Positions 48,678 through 59,035 of a stretch of DNA of 64,000 bases are shown in pieces; position 1 is the stretch's first letter, and the number at the start of each line of letters is the position of its first letter. The notes under the pieces are model-generated. The model worked only from the letters and a program-made list of their open reading frames with translations. It did not search any database and was not told where the DNA came from. The stretch comes from Larix kaempferi (taxonomy: Eukaryota; Streptophyta; Pinopsida; Pinales; Pinaceae), in contig BSBM01002076.1 in assembly GCA_027924585.1 (NCBI GenBank), positions 248,001-312,000 on the forward strand, given 5' to 3'. The translations under genes and the position numbers were made by a program.

Positions 48678-48743
<66 letters not shown>

Positions 48744-49110
48744 GTGAGAGAGAGAGAGAGGTTGGGTGAGAGAGAGAGGTTGGGTGAGAGAGAGAGAGGG
48801 GGGGGGGCCGGTTTAGAGAGGTGGGGTGTTAGGGACAAAGGGATAGAAATAATGGATTAGAGAGAGAGAGAGAGAGAGTTCTGGGTAGGGATAAAGGGGA
48901 GGTAGTGTGGGAGGGGTAGATTGAGAGAGGTAGATATATAGTGGTTAGGACGAAAGGGATGGATGGGGATATTGTGGGGGGGATATGCTAGGAAATGGTG
49001 CGAGGGAGGGAGAGAGAGAGAGGGGTAGAGTGTGAGAGATAGTAGGGAGATATGTAGAATGGGTAGATTAGGAAATGGTCTAAGGGAGAGAGAGGGGTAG
49101 TAGGGTGTGA
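48590..49110. repeat. GA-rich tract with compound (TG)n(AG)n microsatellite
   Basis: GAGAGA runs and GGGGGTTAG words dominate. A compound (TG)n then (AG)n tract spans about 48676-48736. The tract corresponds, inverted, to the CT-rich tract at 5820-6030. ORFs through it (for example 48678-48860) are low complexity. Confidence 0.9.
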
Positions 49111-49119
49111 GACATATAC

Positions 49120-49400
49120 AACCATTAAAATCAAAGTTTTATTACAAGGAACCATCCTCCAAAATAGTCAAGGGGTTTATAGGAATAATCGATTGCACTT
49201 ATCAAAGACATCCTCCCCTAAAACAAGGGAATTAACTAAATGGGTCTATAAACTTAAGAGCTCCACTTGTTTGGTCATGAAGGTGACATTCATCAAACCA
49301 ACCTTACTACCTAACTCAATTGGAAGATTAGGCAAGATACCTAAGGGAGGAAAAAGTCTACCATCAAAGGCCCTCCACTTGTCTGTTGTTGGAACATGAA
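49120..49400 (-). pseudogene. Short coding-like remnant, unrecognised
   Basis: The minus strand reads a protein-like stretch (VPTTDKWRAFDGRLFPPLG, LPIELGSKVGLMNVTFMTK) of about 55 residues before a stop, continuing with further stops (FDKCNRLFL). No family recognised. It interrupts the repeat shared between 48.6-50.4 and 5.2-6.0 kb, so it may be a later insertion. Confidence 0.35.
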
Positions 49401-49559
49401 TGCACAAGAATTTCTATTTCCTTATCAATACTATAGATGGGTTTTCTCATTTAATTCACCCACAAGCACATTAAAGGATAGCATCTAGGAGATAAATTAC
49501 TCGGGGGTGTGAGGGGATAAACCATTTTAAGCTAGGGTTCCTAGACATCCAAAATTAAT

Positions 49560-50430
49560 GTGGAAAAGAATAAGCAAAAATAACACGCATGAATCTAATA
49601 ATGCATGCATGTTATTAACGTGTGTGTTACTAATGCGTGTGCATTATTTTTGAAAAAATAACACACATGCGTTAGTAAAACATGCACATTTTTAATGTTA
49701 AAAAACAATGGAATGAATTACTTTTCCACATACCTGGTGGATGAGTTTTTTGCTTTGGTTTTTTGTTTGGATGGTCAAACTTGTAGGTTGGGACTACAAA
49801 TAACATAACAGTCCATTTTTTCATTTCCATGTTTTTCAGCCTCAAATCGACATATGGCTTGCATGTTTTTTGCTAATGAAATGGCACATACTTATAAATC
49901 TCCGTCTATAGATTTGAAATATATACATTTTTTTAGGAAGACATTGTTGTTTTTTTTATTCATTTTTATTTGGCCATATGTCAAATTTTTAGAAAACATA
50001 GGTCTCTTATTTGCTTTGCAGGGAAAATTTTAGGGGTGAAATTTAGCCCATAGGCTAATTTTGGAGGTTTTTTTACGAAAAAATATTTGCCATCTTGCAT
50101 TTTTTCCAATATTATTTGCCCAAATTCAATAGGATTAATTGTTTTTACTCTAAAAATCGCTAAAATGATTTAAAAACAACATAAAATCCTTAGAAAGTTG
50201 AATATATTTTTAAAAAGATCACCAAACATTTTATGGTTGGGAATTCGATAATTAGTAAGATTTTCCAAGGTTTCTAGACTTTAAGAAAATTATGAATCTA
50301 TAAAATTTTCCCTATTTCTATGTGACTTTTGATTGGTTCACCTATTTTGAAAATGAGAACCCACACAAACAAATACCTATACACTTAAAAAAATGTTCAT
50401 TGATTGTGTTAGGACACTCATAGCGGGGCC
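49560..50430 (+). repeat. Copy B of the dispersed repeat family
   Basis: Colinear with the reverse complement of 5200-5730. Landmarks are CACATGCGTTAGT words near 49660, CATACTTATA near 49888, AAAACATAGGTC at about 49993, TATTTTGAAAATGAGAACC near 50348 and AGCGGGGCCTAATG near 50421. It contains the MITE-like insert at 50020-50313. Confidence 0.65.
50020..50313. mobile_element. MITE-like insert with 13-bp terminal inverted repeats
   Basis: It starts AGGGAAAATTTTA (50020-50032) and ends TAAAATTTTCCCT (50301-50313), exact inverted repeats. It is AT-rich with no coding capacity and absent from the related repeat copy at 5.2-5.7 kb, which serves as an empty site. Flanks ATTTGCTTTG (left) and ATTTCTATGTG (right) may be an eroded long target duplication of Mutator type, but this is uncertain. 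Confidence 0.6.
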
Positions 50431-50849
50431 TAATGATCCACCTTCTCATTCCATGACTTTAGTAGCTTTCTTAATTTAAAATAAATATAAAATCAACATT
50501 CAAAATTATGGAAAAATAGTGCTGCACAAGAACCGCCAATTTTCTACTACTACCCAAAAAAATCGAAATATTTCATTCTTTACATATCAAAACTGGCACC
50601 TAATGCTAACATGTGCATTATGTTTTAGAGAAAAATAGCATATTGATCTTAGGAGAACACCATTTTCATTGAGTTATACTGATTTTCCATAAATAAAAGT
50701 TATATATTCTGGAAGGTAACTAGATTATCTAGATTGCATTTTTTACACCCTGTAGGTACCTCTAATATTTATTTTTAGTGATCAGATTTAGATTTGTGTT
50801 TTTCTAGTTTTCCATTACAACTAACATGTCAAAATTGGTAGCATTAAGC

Positions 50850-52290
50850 TTTAACCATTACAACATATGAGTACTTAAAGTCATCGAAACATTTCTTTCT
50901 CATTTAGTTATGGCATCTACACTTAAAGTTGTTGGAACATTTATTTCTCATTTCATTATGGCATTTGTTTTCTATTTTTTTTTCTTTGGTTGCTTGTAAT
51001 AAATAAATTCCTCTATGAAATTATGTGATTTAAATGTGGCATTTAAGTATTTAAATTAAGTCGTTTAAATTTCTCAAAGCTATTAAAACATTTCATTCGA
51101 ATTTCATTATAACATCTAAGTACATAAAACTATTTAAAACATTTCTTTTTTAATTGTTATTATTATGAAGCTTCTATAATTACAACATTTATATATTTAA
51201 AGTTGTTAAAACATTTATTGTACATTTCCAAAGACATCAATCTAAATATAGTGAACAAACTTAAATAGATAAACAATAATTCTATACTAATTCATATCTA
51301 CTCAAATACTTGAAATAGTGATTTTATTTTGTGAACTCATTTTCCTTTATTTTTTTGGTTAGTTGAAATAAAAAATTCACTGTAGAATATGATGTGATTT
51401 AAATATGTAACCATGTAGTTAAAATAATTTATAACATTTAATTTTTATAATCATTTTTCAAAAATCATTTATAATATTTATTTTTTATAATCATTTTTCA
51501 AAATTATGAAATCAAATATTTAAAGTAATTTAAATTTTGAATAATTCTTTTTCATTTAAGTATAACATTTAAGTAATTAAAGTTATTAATTATTTGAATA
51601 ATTCTTTTTCATTTAAGTATAATATTTAAGTAGTTAAAGTTATTGGAACATTTTTTTCTCATTTCATTATAGCATCTAAATACTTAAAATTGGTTTTAAT
51701 ATTTCTTCTTTATTATCATGTTTACTTTATGACATTTAAAGTTATTTAGAATATTTTATTTTTATTATCATTTTTATTTTATGGCATTCAAAGTTATAAG
51801 AACATTTTCTTGGAACATTTTTTTTATCATTTCATTATAGCATCTCAGTACTTAAAGTTGTTGAGAATATTTCTTTTTCTATTGTTATTTTTACTTTATG
51901 GCATTTAATAAGTTAAAATGATAAGAACGTTGGTTTAATGTAAGATAAATGGTTATCACATTGATAGTATTTTTTCAAAAAAACTATTTAAATTTAATTA
52001 AAAATACTTAAATCCATAAACAAACTCATTAGTAAAAACTCCAATCCTGAACCAAATCTTGACATCTCAATTTGGACACTCCAAAATGCAAATCGAATCA
52101 ATCTTCTTTCTCTGCTTGATTCCGAGATGCAAAGAAATTTGAATACCCCGATCAAGCACCAAATTCTGTTTAATTTTGTTTGCTTTAATTACTTTATAAA
52201 AAAAAATCCATCCAAAATGATGTGATTTAAGTACTTCGAGCCGTTTAAAACATTTCTTTTTCAATTGATTTTTTTTCGTTGCTTGAAATT
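50850..52290. repeat. Diverged tandem-like repeats upstream of the 52.6-kb gene
   Basis: A word set TTTCATTATGGCATCTAAGTACTTAAAGTTGTT-AAACATTTCTTT recurs in diverged form about a dozen times (near 50890, 50935, 51110, 51650, 51780, 51840, 52240). A larger order unit also recurs near 50990, 51345 and 52265 (TTTTTTT-GTTGCTTGAAAT, then ATGATGTGATTTAAAT). No genes. Confidence 0.6.
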
Positions 52291-52506
52291 AAGAGATCCA
52301 CTACGAGATGATGTGATGGTATTATGGAATCAAGAGTTAAACTGCCAATTAAAAAACAATCATTATATGTGTCCCGTTAAGATTCCGAATACGCGGTACA
52401 GCTACACGACGGAGGCACCTCTCCCTTTCAACCCTTCAAGTTTACTGAGGATGACAAACCGAAACTTCATTGATACGCTTTTGTGGAAACGAAATGATCT
52501 GTTTTT

Positions 52507-52516
52507 TATATATAAA
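52507..52516 (+). promoter_or_regulatory. TATA box of the membrane-protein gene
   Basis: TATATATAAA lies 132 bp before the chosen ATG. A transcript starting about 30 bp downstream would have a leader of about 100 bases. Confidence 0.5.
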
Positions 52517-52647
52517 TGTCTTCAACATAACTGCATGCCATGAAAATGTTTGCACGCACAATATAGACTAAGTGCAGATCGAGAGGAAGGATAAAAGCTT
52601 TGTTATTTCGCAAGTTGGGTAAATTTTCCCTTTCAATTGTATTTGAA

Positions 52648-54741
52648 ATGGGTTTAGTCCAGAATCTGCATTTGTTAATTTTAAATTTGGTTTGCTTGTT
52701 GGGATGGCTATCAAGTTTTGTGTTTGCACAATCTGATATAAGTGACGGTATAAGTGGATCTCTTGGTGGTAATTTTCCTACTCTAGGAATTACATGGGTA
52801 GCTAATTTAGCATTTCTTGTTGCAAGCTTGATAAGAGGACGGCTTGATTTAGAGATAGGTGTCAAAGATATTTTGGACATTCTAGTAAGTCTGAAACTCA
52901 AGAAGATAGATGGTATTAGACATGGAGATGGACTGATCACGTATACAGATCAAGAAAGTCAACAGGTTCCTTCCAGAAGAGTTGGCATCCAAAAGATGAA
53001 AGACATCTTCAATTGGCTTCGAAATCGACTGCACATCGTGCCTTGTGTTAGAGAAGAAGAATGTCGTCAAACCATTTCTACAGAAGAAGAAGGTCCTCAA
53101 ATTGTTTCTACAGAAGAAGGAGATCTACAAATTGCTTCTCTCGAGACCGCTTCTTTAGAAGAAGGTAGTCCACAAAGTCTTCAGACTGCTTCTCTAGTTC
53201 GTCTACAGACATCTTCAGGGGAAGAAATACATGTTGAGAGTGTTGCTGTTGTAATGCTTTCCAACAACCTACCCAATTTGTCCATAAGGGAGTTCATGAA
53301 ATCCAATGCCCCTATTGCGGGCTCCATTCTGTTGCGATTCTTTCCGTTACAAGGACCAATCGATACTTTCGGCCGAGAGGAAGTCCCTATATCGTTGTGC
53401 AACTGCGTTGTATTCTGGCCAGTAGAAGAGATTACTTGCATGCTTGCTAATAGTACGGTTGGGACATTGAAACGATTCCCTAACTCCTTGTGCCTAATCC
53501 CATGTAGGACTTGCTTGACAAATGATTGCTATCGCCGTAAGCGTGATGAAGGACATGGTGAGCTGCAGCAACGTGATGAAGGACAGAGAGAGAGAGAGAG
53601 TGAGTCCACGTTGGTTTCTGAAATTCTGGATGATATTGGTGCCGGATCTATCAACGCCGAAGAACATATTTGCATCTGCTTTCCAATATTGCATAGTGAC
53701 AAGCCTGATGTCTGGACAGAGCTACTTGTAAGATCTTTGAGGTCTAAAGATGCTGAAGGCAGAGGAGTCAGAGTCATGGCTTCAGAGGCTTTGGAAGGTT
53801 ACTTGTCTGGACGTAGAGGAAACTCAGGGAAAAGCCTTGAAAGTGCAGAATACAACATTGTGTCGTTCATATTGCCAAGGTTTGCTGAAGTATTAATAAA
53901 CTTTGTAGTGACTTTCTGGTTTAGAGTTGATGGTTTTTATAGTTCTTTGGTAGCAAGAAGGGCAATTAGAGATTACCTAGTGGATAGTAAAGGAAGTGGA
54001 TTCGCTGCCAACTCATTTCTATCCAAAGCTGCGGTCAAGTCTGATTGCAACAACACCAAAATTTGCCAAGTGCTGACCTTCAGGGGTGATTGTCTAGGCA
54101 TCAAAACATTATCATTTATAGTGGGTTCTGTTAACTTGATTTCCTCTATAGGCTGGGCCGTTCTTATTAGATTTAAAGCTGTTATTTCACCGCCACCCAA
54201 TCTACCTAGAATTTCAGTGATAGTGGCAGCCATTGCTATTGCTTTGTGCACACACGCGGTCATTGTTTCAATTCACCATGGTTTTATTAATTGTTGTTTA
54301 CTCTATGCCGTTTTGATTGCTTTCACATTTTCGATAGGGTTTTTTCTGTACAACTCATATGTTCCAGGCGCCATTGCTATTTTGGTCATGGTGGGGCCAT
54401 GGCTTAGTTGGAAGAAGAAAATGTTTCTTTCGGTGATAGCTGTGGAAATAGTGTGCATTGTATTCGGCATTGCAGTAGCCGTTGGCATGGGTTCAACATT
54501 TAATTTAGGGAGATGGGTATACGGTGCGCTTCAAATACTGGTATGGATGAAATGGGCAGGTGGCAATTATATTCTCACCACGAAGATTTCTAGCGAATTT
54601 TTCGGAATAAGTCCTCACGGGTGGGGAGTTCTGGTATACTCATCTGCATTCTTTCGTAATGCTGTCTTGGCTGGAGTTCGGTGCGAGGTCCAACCCTGGC
54701 CATGGAGATATGTATTAAAGCATGACGCAGGCTTCTTTTAA
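52648..54741 (+). CDS. Unrecognised multi-pass membrane protein, 697 aa, intronless
   Basis: The only long intact host-type ORF. The frame is open from 52600, but the first ATG is 52648, giving MGLVQNLHLLILNLV. A hydrophobic N-terminus (about residues 6-27, signal anchor or signal peptide ending near FVFAQS) is followed by a second hydrophobic stretch (about 45-60). A hydrophilic middle has imperfect acidic repeats (about 130-185: TEEEGPQIVS, TEEGDLQIAS, ETASLEEGS). The C-terminal third has five to six membrane segments (about 485-620, for example ISVIVAAIAIALCTHAVIV), ending WPWRYVLKHDAGFF. No family is recognised, so location in a membrane is inferred and function unknown. Candidate poly(A) signal AATAAA at 55357-55362. 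A diverged piece of its leader lies at 2950-3160. Confidence 0.8.
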   Translation: MGLVQNLHLLILNLVCLLGWLSSFVFAQSDISDGISGSLGGNFPTLGITWVANLAFLVASLIRGRLDLEIGVKDILDILVSLKLKKIDGIRHGDGLITYTDQESQQVPSRRVGIQKMKDIFNWLRNRLHIVPCVREEECRQTISTEEEGPQIVSTEEGDLQIASLETASLEEGSPQSLQTASLVRLQTSSGEEIHVESVAVVMLSNNLPNLSIREFMKSNAPIAGSILLRFFPLQGPIDTFGREEVPISLCNCVVFWPVEEITCMLANSTVGTLKRFPNSLCLIPCRTCLTNDCYRRKRDEGHGELQQRDEGQRERESESTLVSEILDDIGAGSINAEEHICICFPILHSDKPDVWTELLVRSLRSKDAEGRGVRVMASEALEGYLSGRRGNSGKSLESAEYNIVSFILPRFAEVLINFVVTFWFRVDGFYSSLVARRAIRDYLVDSKGSGFAANSFLSKAAVKSDCNNTKICQVLTFRGDCLGIKTLSFIVGSVNLISSIGWAVLIRFKAVISPPPNLPRISVIVAAIAIALCTHAVIVSIHHGFINCCLLYAVLIAFTFSIGFFLYNSYVPGAIAILVMVGPWLSWKKKMFLSVIAVEIVCIVFGIAVAVGMGSTFNLGRWVYGALQILVWMKWAGGNYILTTKISSEFFGISPHGWGVLVYSSAFFRNAVLAGVRCEVQPWPWRYVLKHDAGFF

Positions 54742-55390
54742 GCCCTAGTGTATCTGGAGAATGATATAGTTTATTATACCATGGCATATACTGTTCAATT
54801 CATGGCTTTAGTCGTACATGGTTATATTTCTGCCATTATTTTTAACTTTTAATAGATATCTTTTTTTTAATTATTTGTTCTTTATGTTTAGTTGTAATCA
54901 TTTGTTGTTTATGCTTCACTTACTTATTACTTTTTTTAGTTAAATGGGTTGTTTCTCATTATCTGTTATCCATGCATAAATTAAGAGTTATCAGTTATCT
55001 ATTAATCAGCTACCAATTATTTTTACACTGATAGGTGTTTAGATATTATCTGAGATTTTAAACAAGATTAACCAGAGTGTAACAAGTGTACAATCTCAAT
55101 TAATTTCATGGTCCTCGTATCTTGTTATGCATCTTGATTAAGATTTAAATAAGCTTCACTTAAGTGGTGGTTAAGAAAAATGATATGTTTATTAAATAGT
55201 ATTTGTTTTATGTTTATATTAATTAGTTTAATGTTTGTTGCCCCGAGAGGCACTGTACAACCCAGTATGAGGGAGATCTTGTAACCTTTATCGATATTAT
55301 GTCAGCCATAAATAATAATATTGCCTAATGAGGAAGATGTTGTAAAGTTTGTTCCTAATAAAAGAATAATAAAAAATTATAATAAATATT
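54742..55390. other. 3' flank of the membrane-protein gene
   Basis: AT-rich. AGTATGAGGGAGATCTTGTAA near 55263 resembles AGTATGGGAGAGATCCTCTAA near 56178, so a short direct repeat brackets the C-rich block that follows. No genes. Confidence 0.5.
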
Positions 55391-55435
55391 ATGTCGGCCA
55401 TTAATAATAAATATTATGTCCAGTCTAGATCCAAA

Positions 55436-56045
55436 TCACTGTTGCTCCTTCCCTCTTGCGCGACCTCCACTCCTGTGCCTTTCCTCCATGTGACCTCCCC
55501 TCGACGCAACCTCCCCTTCCCGCCTGCGCAGCCCTGCAGCTCCCCATATCCACCCTGCCGTCGCTTGCACCCTCCCACGTTGTCTCCCTCCTCTGCGACC
55601 TCCCCTCCTCTGCCACGTCGCCTCCCTCCTACACCCTCCCATGTCACCTCCACTCCTCCGCGACCTCCCCTCCTCCCCTTCCTTCGCAGCCCTGCAACTC
55701 CCCATATCCACCCCACCGCCTCCTGCACCCTCCCATGTTGTCCCCCTCCTCCGTGACCTCCCCTCCTCTACCACATCGCCTCCTTCCTGCACCCTCTCAC
55801 ACTGACTCCCCTCCTCCGCGACCTCCCCTCCTCCCCTCCCTCTGCAGCCCTGTTGCTCCCCGTATCCACCCCGTCACCGCCTGCAACCTCCCACAGCCGC
55901 CGGCACCCTCCACAGCCCTGCAACTCCCCTCCTCTGTCGCCTCCTCCTCCATGACCTCCCCTCCTCCCCTCCCCTCCCTCCGGAGCCCTGCTACTCCCCG
56001 TATCCACCCTGCCGCTGCAGCCTATGCGCTCCCCAACACATCCTC
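55436..56045. repeat. C-rich minisatellite, about 158-bp period
   Basis: CAGCCCTGCAGCTCCCCATATCC-like words occur at 55529, 55687 and 55845 (158-bp spacing) and at 55983, between stretches of CCTCCCCTCCTC. The strand is extremely C-rich and G-poor against very AT-rich flanks. Overlapping ORFs on both strands (216 aa plus, 118 aa minus) are Pro/Ser- or Gly/Arg-rich low complexity and are probably not genes. Confidence 0.85.
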
Positions 56046-56049
56046 CTGC

Positions 56050-58220
56050 ACATCCGCATGCACACTTTATAATTTGAACTATAATTTTATTTTTTTCTTT
56101 ACTTGAATTTATTTTATTATTTTAAATAAATGTATTTTTTCTCATTGCACCGAGTGAAACAAGGTGCTCTACAGCCCAGTATGGGAGAGATCCTCTAAGG
56201 TGATATAACGTTATAACGTTAGTAACAAAATAATTAAAAAAAAATCATGTTGGCTCATAAAATAAAAAATTATGGAAAATATTTAAAAAAAATATCCATG
56301 TTGGTTCATAAAATAAAATATTATGAAAAGTAATTAAAACATAGATGTGCGTTTATAAAATAAAAACTTAAAATTTAAACCCGGATCTATCAATCAAGAA
56401 AGATCAAATTTCTTGAGTTTAAATTAAAAAAAGAAAAATACACCTCAAGAAATTGGATCTCTCTCGATGCTTGATAGATACGAGTTTAAAATGAATCTAT
56501 GCTGGTTAAAAATAGTTACAAAATATTTAATTACATAGATTAAAAAATTTTACATTTAATTTTCTTTTTCTTAATTTTTAAAATTTAATAATAAAAATTC
56601 ATTATATATAATTACTATATAAAAAATAAAACTATTAAAAATAAATTTTTTTTCTTAATTTTGAAATTTAACCATAATGTATTTCCAAATTATAGTATTT
56701 AATTTTGAAAAAGAATCAAGATAATTTCCCTATTATGGAGAATTTTTTTTTATCAATTTAATTCACCATTAACATTAAGATTTATGATTACTATTATATC
56801 ATAATAATACTTATTATAATTTTAAAAAAATTATAGCAAATATAAAATAATCCCAAAATACAATTTTATATTAATATTATGTAAAAATATGCATTCACAA
56901 ATAACATCATTTTATTAAATTGAAATTTATTTTACTTCACATGTATAGAAATATATACACATTAAAAAAACATAAAACTTGATATTCAATTTAATAGCAT
57001 TATTGATATATTAATGATAAAGAAAAGATATATCATAAATAAACAAAAATACTATATTCAATATAATAACATTATTTATTAATATTATCATTATAATATT
57101 ATGAATGATAAGAAAAAATATATAATAAACACAAATTTATCATATTCAATTTAATAACATTATTAATACGTCATCATTTTATTAAATTGAAATTTATTTT
57201 ACTCAACTGTGGAGTACATATATAGAAATATATACATATTAAAAAAACATAAAACTTAATATTTAATTTAATAGTATTATTGATATATTAATAATAAACA
57301 AAAAAATATATCATAAATAAACAAAAATACTATATTCAGTATAATAATATTATTTATTAGTATTATGATTATAATATTATCAATGATAAGAAAAAAATAT
57401 AATAAACAAAAATATCATATTCAATTTAATAACATTATTAATATATCAATGATCAAGGATCAAACAACAAACATATATAATAGACAAAAGTATCAATCAA
57501 AGAAATCCATAAAATATAATAATCAAATTAATAACATTATTAATATAAGAAAAAATATATCATATACGAAAGTATCAATATGAAAGTATTAATAAGAAAA
57601 ATAAGGAAAAAATAAAAGCATGATTCTTACATTCTCATCATTCAAATAAAATTTAAAAAAATATATATATATTTTTAATGTATTGCTGGAATGGGTGGAA
57701 AGAGCAATATTCATTCTTTTCAACCACCAGGCTACAACCAATGGACTAAACTATTTTTTTTATAAATTATCATATTCTCATGTCATTTACATTTTTTAAT
57801 AAAATTTGATAAGTATTTTTCAAAATAATCAATTTTTTTAATTTTAAATAAGGTTTTTAAAATATAATTGAAAATATAGTAAATTTATGGAATATTATAA
57901 TATGATAATATTGTAAAAAGATTAATGTTTTAATAATTAAAATGTTTTAATAGTTAGAATGTTTTAATAATTAAAATTAGGTATTTTTAAATTAGGCATT
58001 TTTAAACATAGTTATAAATATAGTGAAACTTGAAAAGTGTCATATTTGAAAATATATTGAATTTCATTATCATGTACAATGAGTTTTATCCTTGCATAGA
58101 TTCAGTGTATGGTGTTTAATCCTTGCATAAGTGTAGATTTCATGGATGCATAAATTTTAGTGTAGATTTCATAGATGAATAAATTTCAGTGTATATGTTA
58201 ATTAAACATTTTTTTATATA
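56050..58220. other. Very AT-rich DNA
   Basis: No genes. It holds a 267-bp tandem duplication (separate entry). 17-bp TTTTAATAATTAAAATG-like repeats lie near 57930-57980. Confidence 0.6.
56905..57436. repeat. 267-bp AT-rich tandem duplication
   Basis: CATCATTTTATTAAATTGAA starts at 56905 and at 57172. The two units stay colinear through AAAAAAACATAAAACTT, AATAAACAAAAATACTATA and CATATTCAATTTAATAACAT. Confidence 0.88.
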
Positions 58221-58543
58221 GAGTCTGAACTAAAAATGGAAGGTGTGCATGCGCAAGATGCTATGAGACAAACATGAGAAGAACAAAAAATACAAAACAC
58301 CGAACGATAGAACGCATATCAAGGAAAAAAATCTAACGAAATGAAAGCAAAAGATCGAGAAGAAGACATGAAACGAAAAGCAGATCAACAAAAAGAATAT
58401 AGAAAAACAAAGTTGGACGAAATGACAACAAAAGAACAAGAAGAATGACGAAATAAGTGTAGCTGTTAATGCATGGACGCATAGATTTCGGTGTAGATTT
58501 CATGGATGCATAAATTTTAGTGTAGATTTCATAGATGCATAAA
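58131..58543. repeat. Duplicated GTGTAGATTTCAT-GATGCATAAAT block
   Basis: A block of about 50 bp with two internal GTGTAGATTTCAT words occurs at 58131-58180 and again at 58491-58543. The second copy lies between units of the Lys/Arg-rich coding-like repeat. Confidence 0.7.
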
Positions 58544-58700
58544 TGACAACAAAAGAACGAGAAGAAGATAGGAAATGAAAAGCACATCAACAAAAAGAAT
58601 ATCGAAAAATAAAGTTGGATGAAGTGACAACAAAAGAACGAGAAGAACAACGAAAACGAAATGCAAATCGACAAAAAGAATATCGAAAGAGAAAGTTGGG
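58325..58700 (+). pseudogene. Remnant encoding 27-residue charged repeats
   Basis: The plus strand encodes repeats of the type QQKEYRK-KLDE-TTKEREE. Copies are at 58325-58440 and at about 58555-58700, where ACAAAAAGAATATCGAAA recurs with an 81-bp (27-codon) period. Charge and spacing suggest a helical or coiled-coil region. Similar Arg/Lys/Glu-rich repeats occur in Helitron proteins, but no helicase or Rep motifs are here, so that is only a possibility. Stops and the inserted GTGTAGATTTCAT block break it. Confidence 0.4.
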
Positions 58701-58899
58701 CCCTTGCACGAAGTTGAGGGACCCTTTAGATGCAATTGGGTAAATGCAAAACGCACGAGAATTGTGTAAATGCACAATGCTCGTGCATTATATAAAACTA
58801 GGAATGGAGGGCTCTGAACCTGCCATGCCATTTAACATGTAGGATAGGATTACAAAACAATCAAGCGTTATGGTTAATATAATAAAACAAAATAGTGTT

Positions 58900-59035
58900 G
58901 TGGACCACGACATTGTTTTACCCAAACACGAACGCTCGAGCGATTTCACCTTCCCAAAACGCATTGGAGAAGCTCAACCGAGGAGATTTGGAGGCTCAAC
59001 AATCCCAAATTCATCTTGCAAGGACGATTGAAAAG
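58900..59035 (+). other. Possible 5' untranslated exon of the multi-exon gene
   Basis: GC-richer sequence ends GATTGAAAAG|GTAAGC, a good splice donor at 59036. It lies upstream of the strong acceptor TTTGTTTGCAG at 60886. Its start is not defined and no Met frame is needed. This is an inference that needs transcript data. Confidence 0.35.

Noticed and set aside
48678-48860. Arg/Glu-rich ORF
   Set aside because: Translation of (TG)n(AG)n simple repeats.
52600-52647. Upstream extension of the membrane protein by 16 residues
   Set aside because: It would start at TTG. Plant genes use ATG, and the first in-frame ATG is at 52648.
55391-56106. Overlapping Pro/Ser-rich and Gly/Arg-rich ORFs up to 216 aa
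   Set aside because: They result from the C-rich minisatellite, are open on both strands and lack domains.
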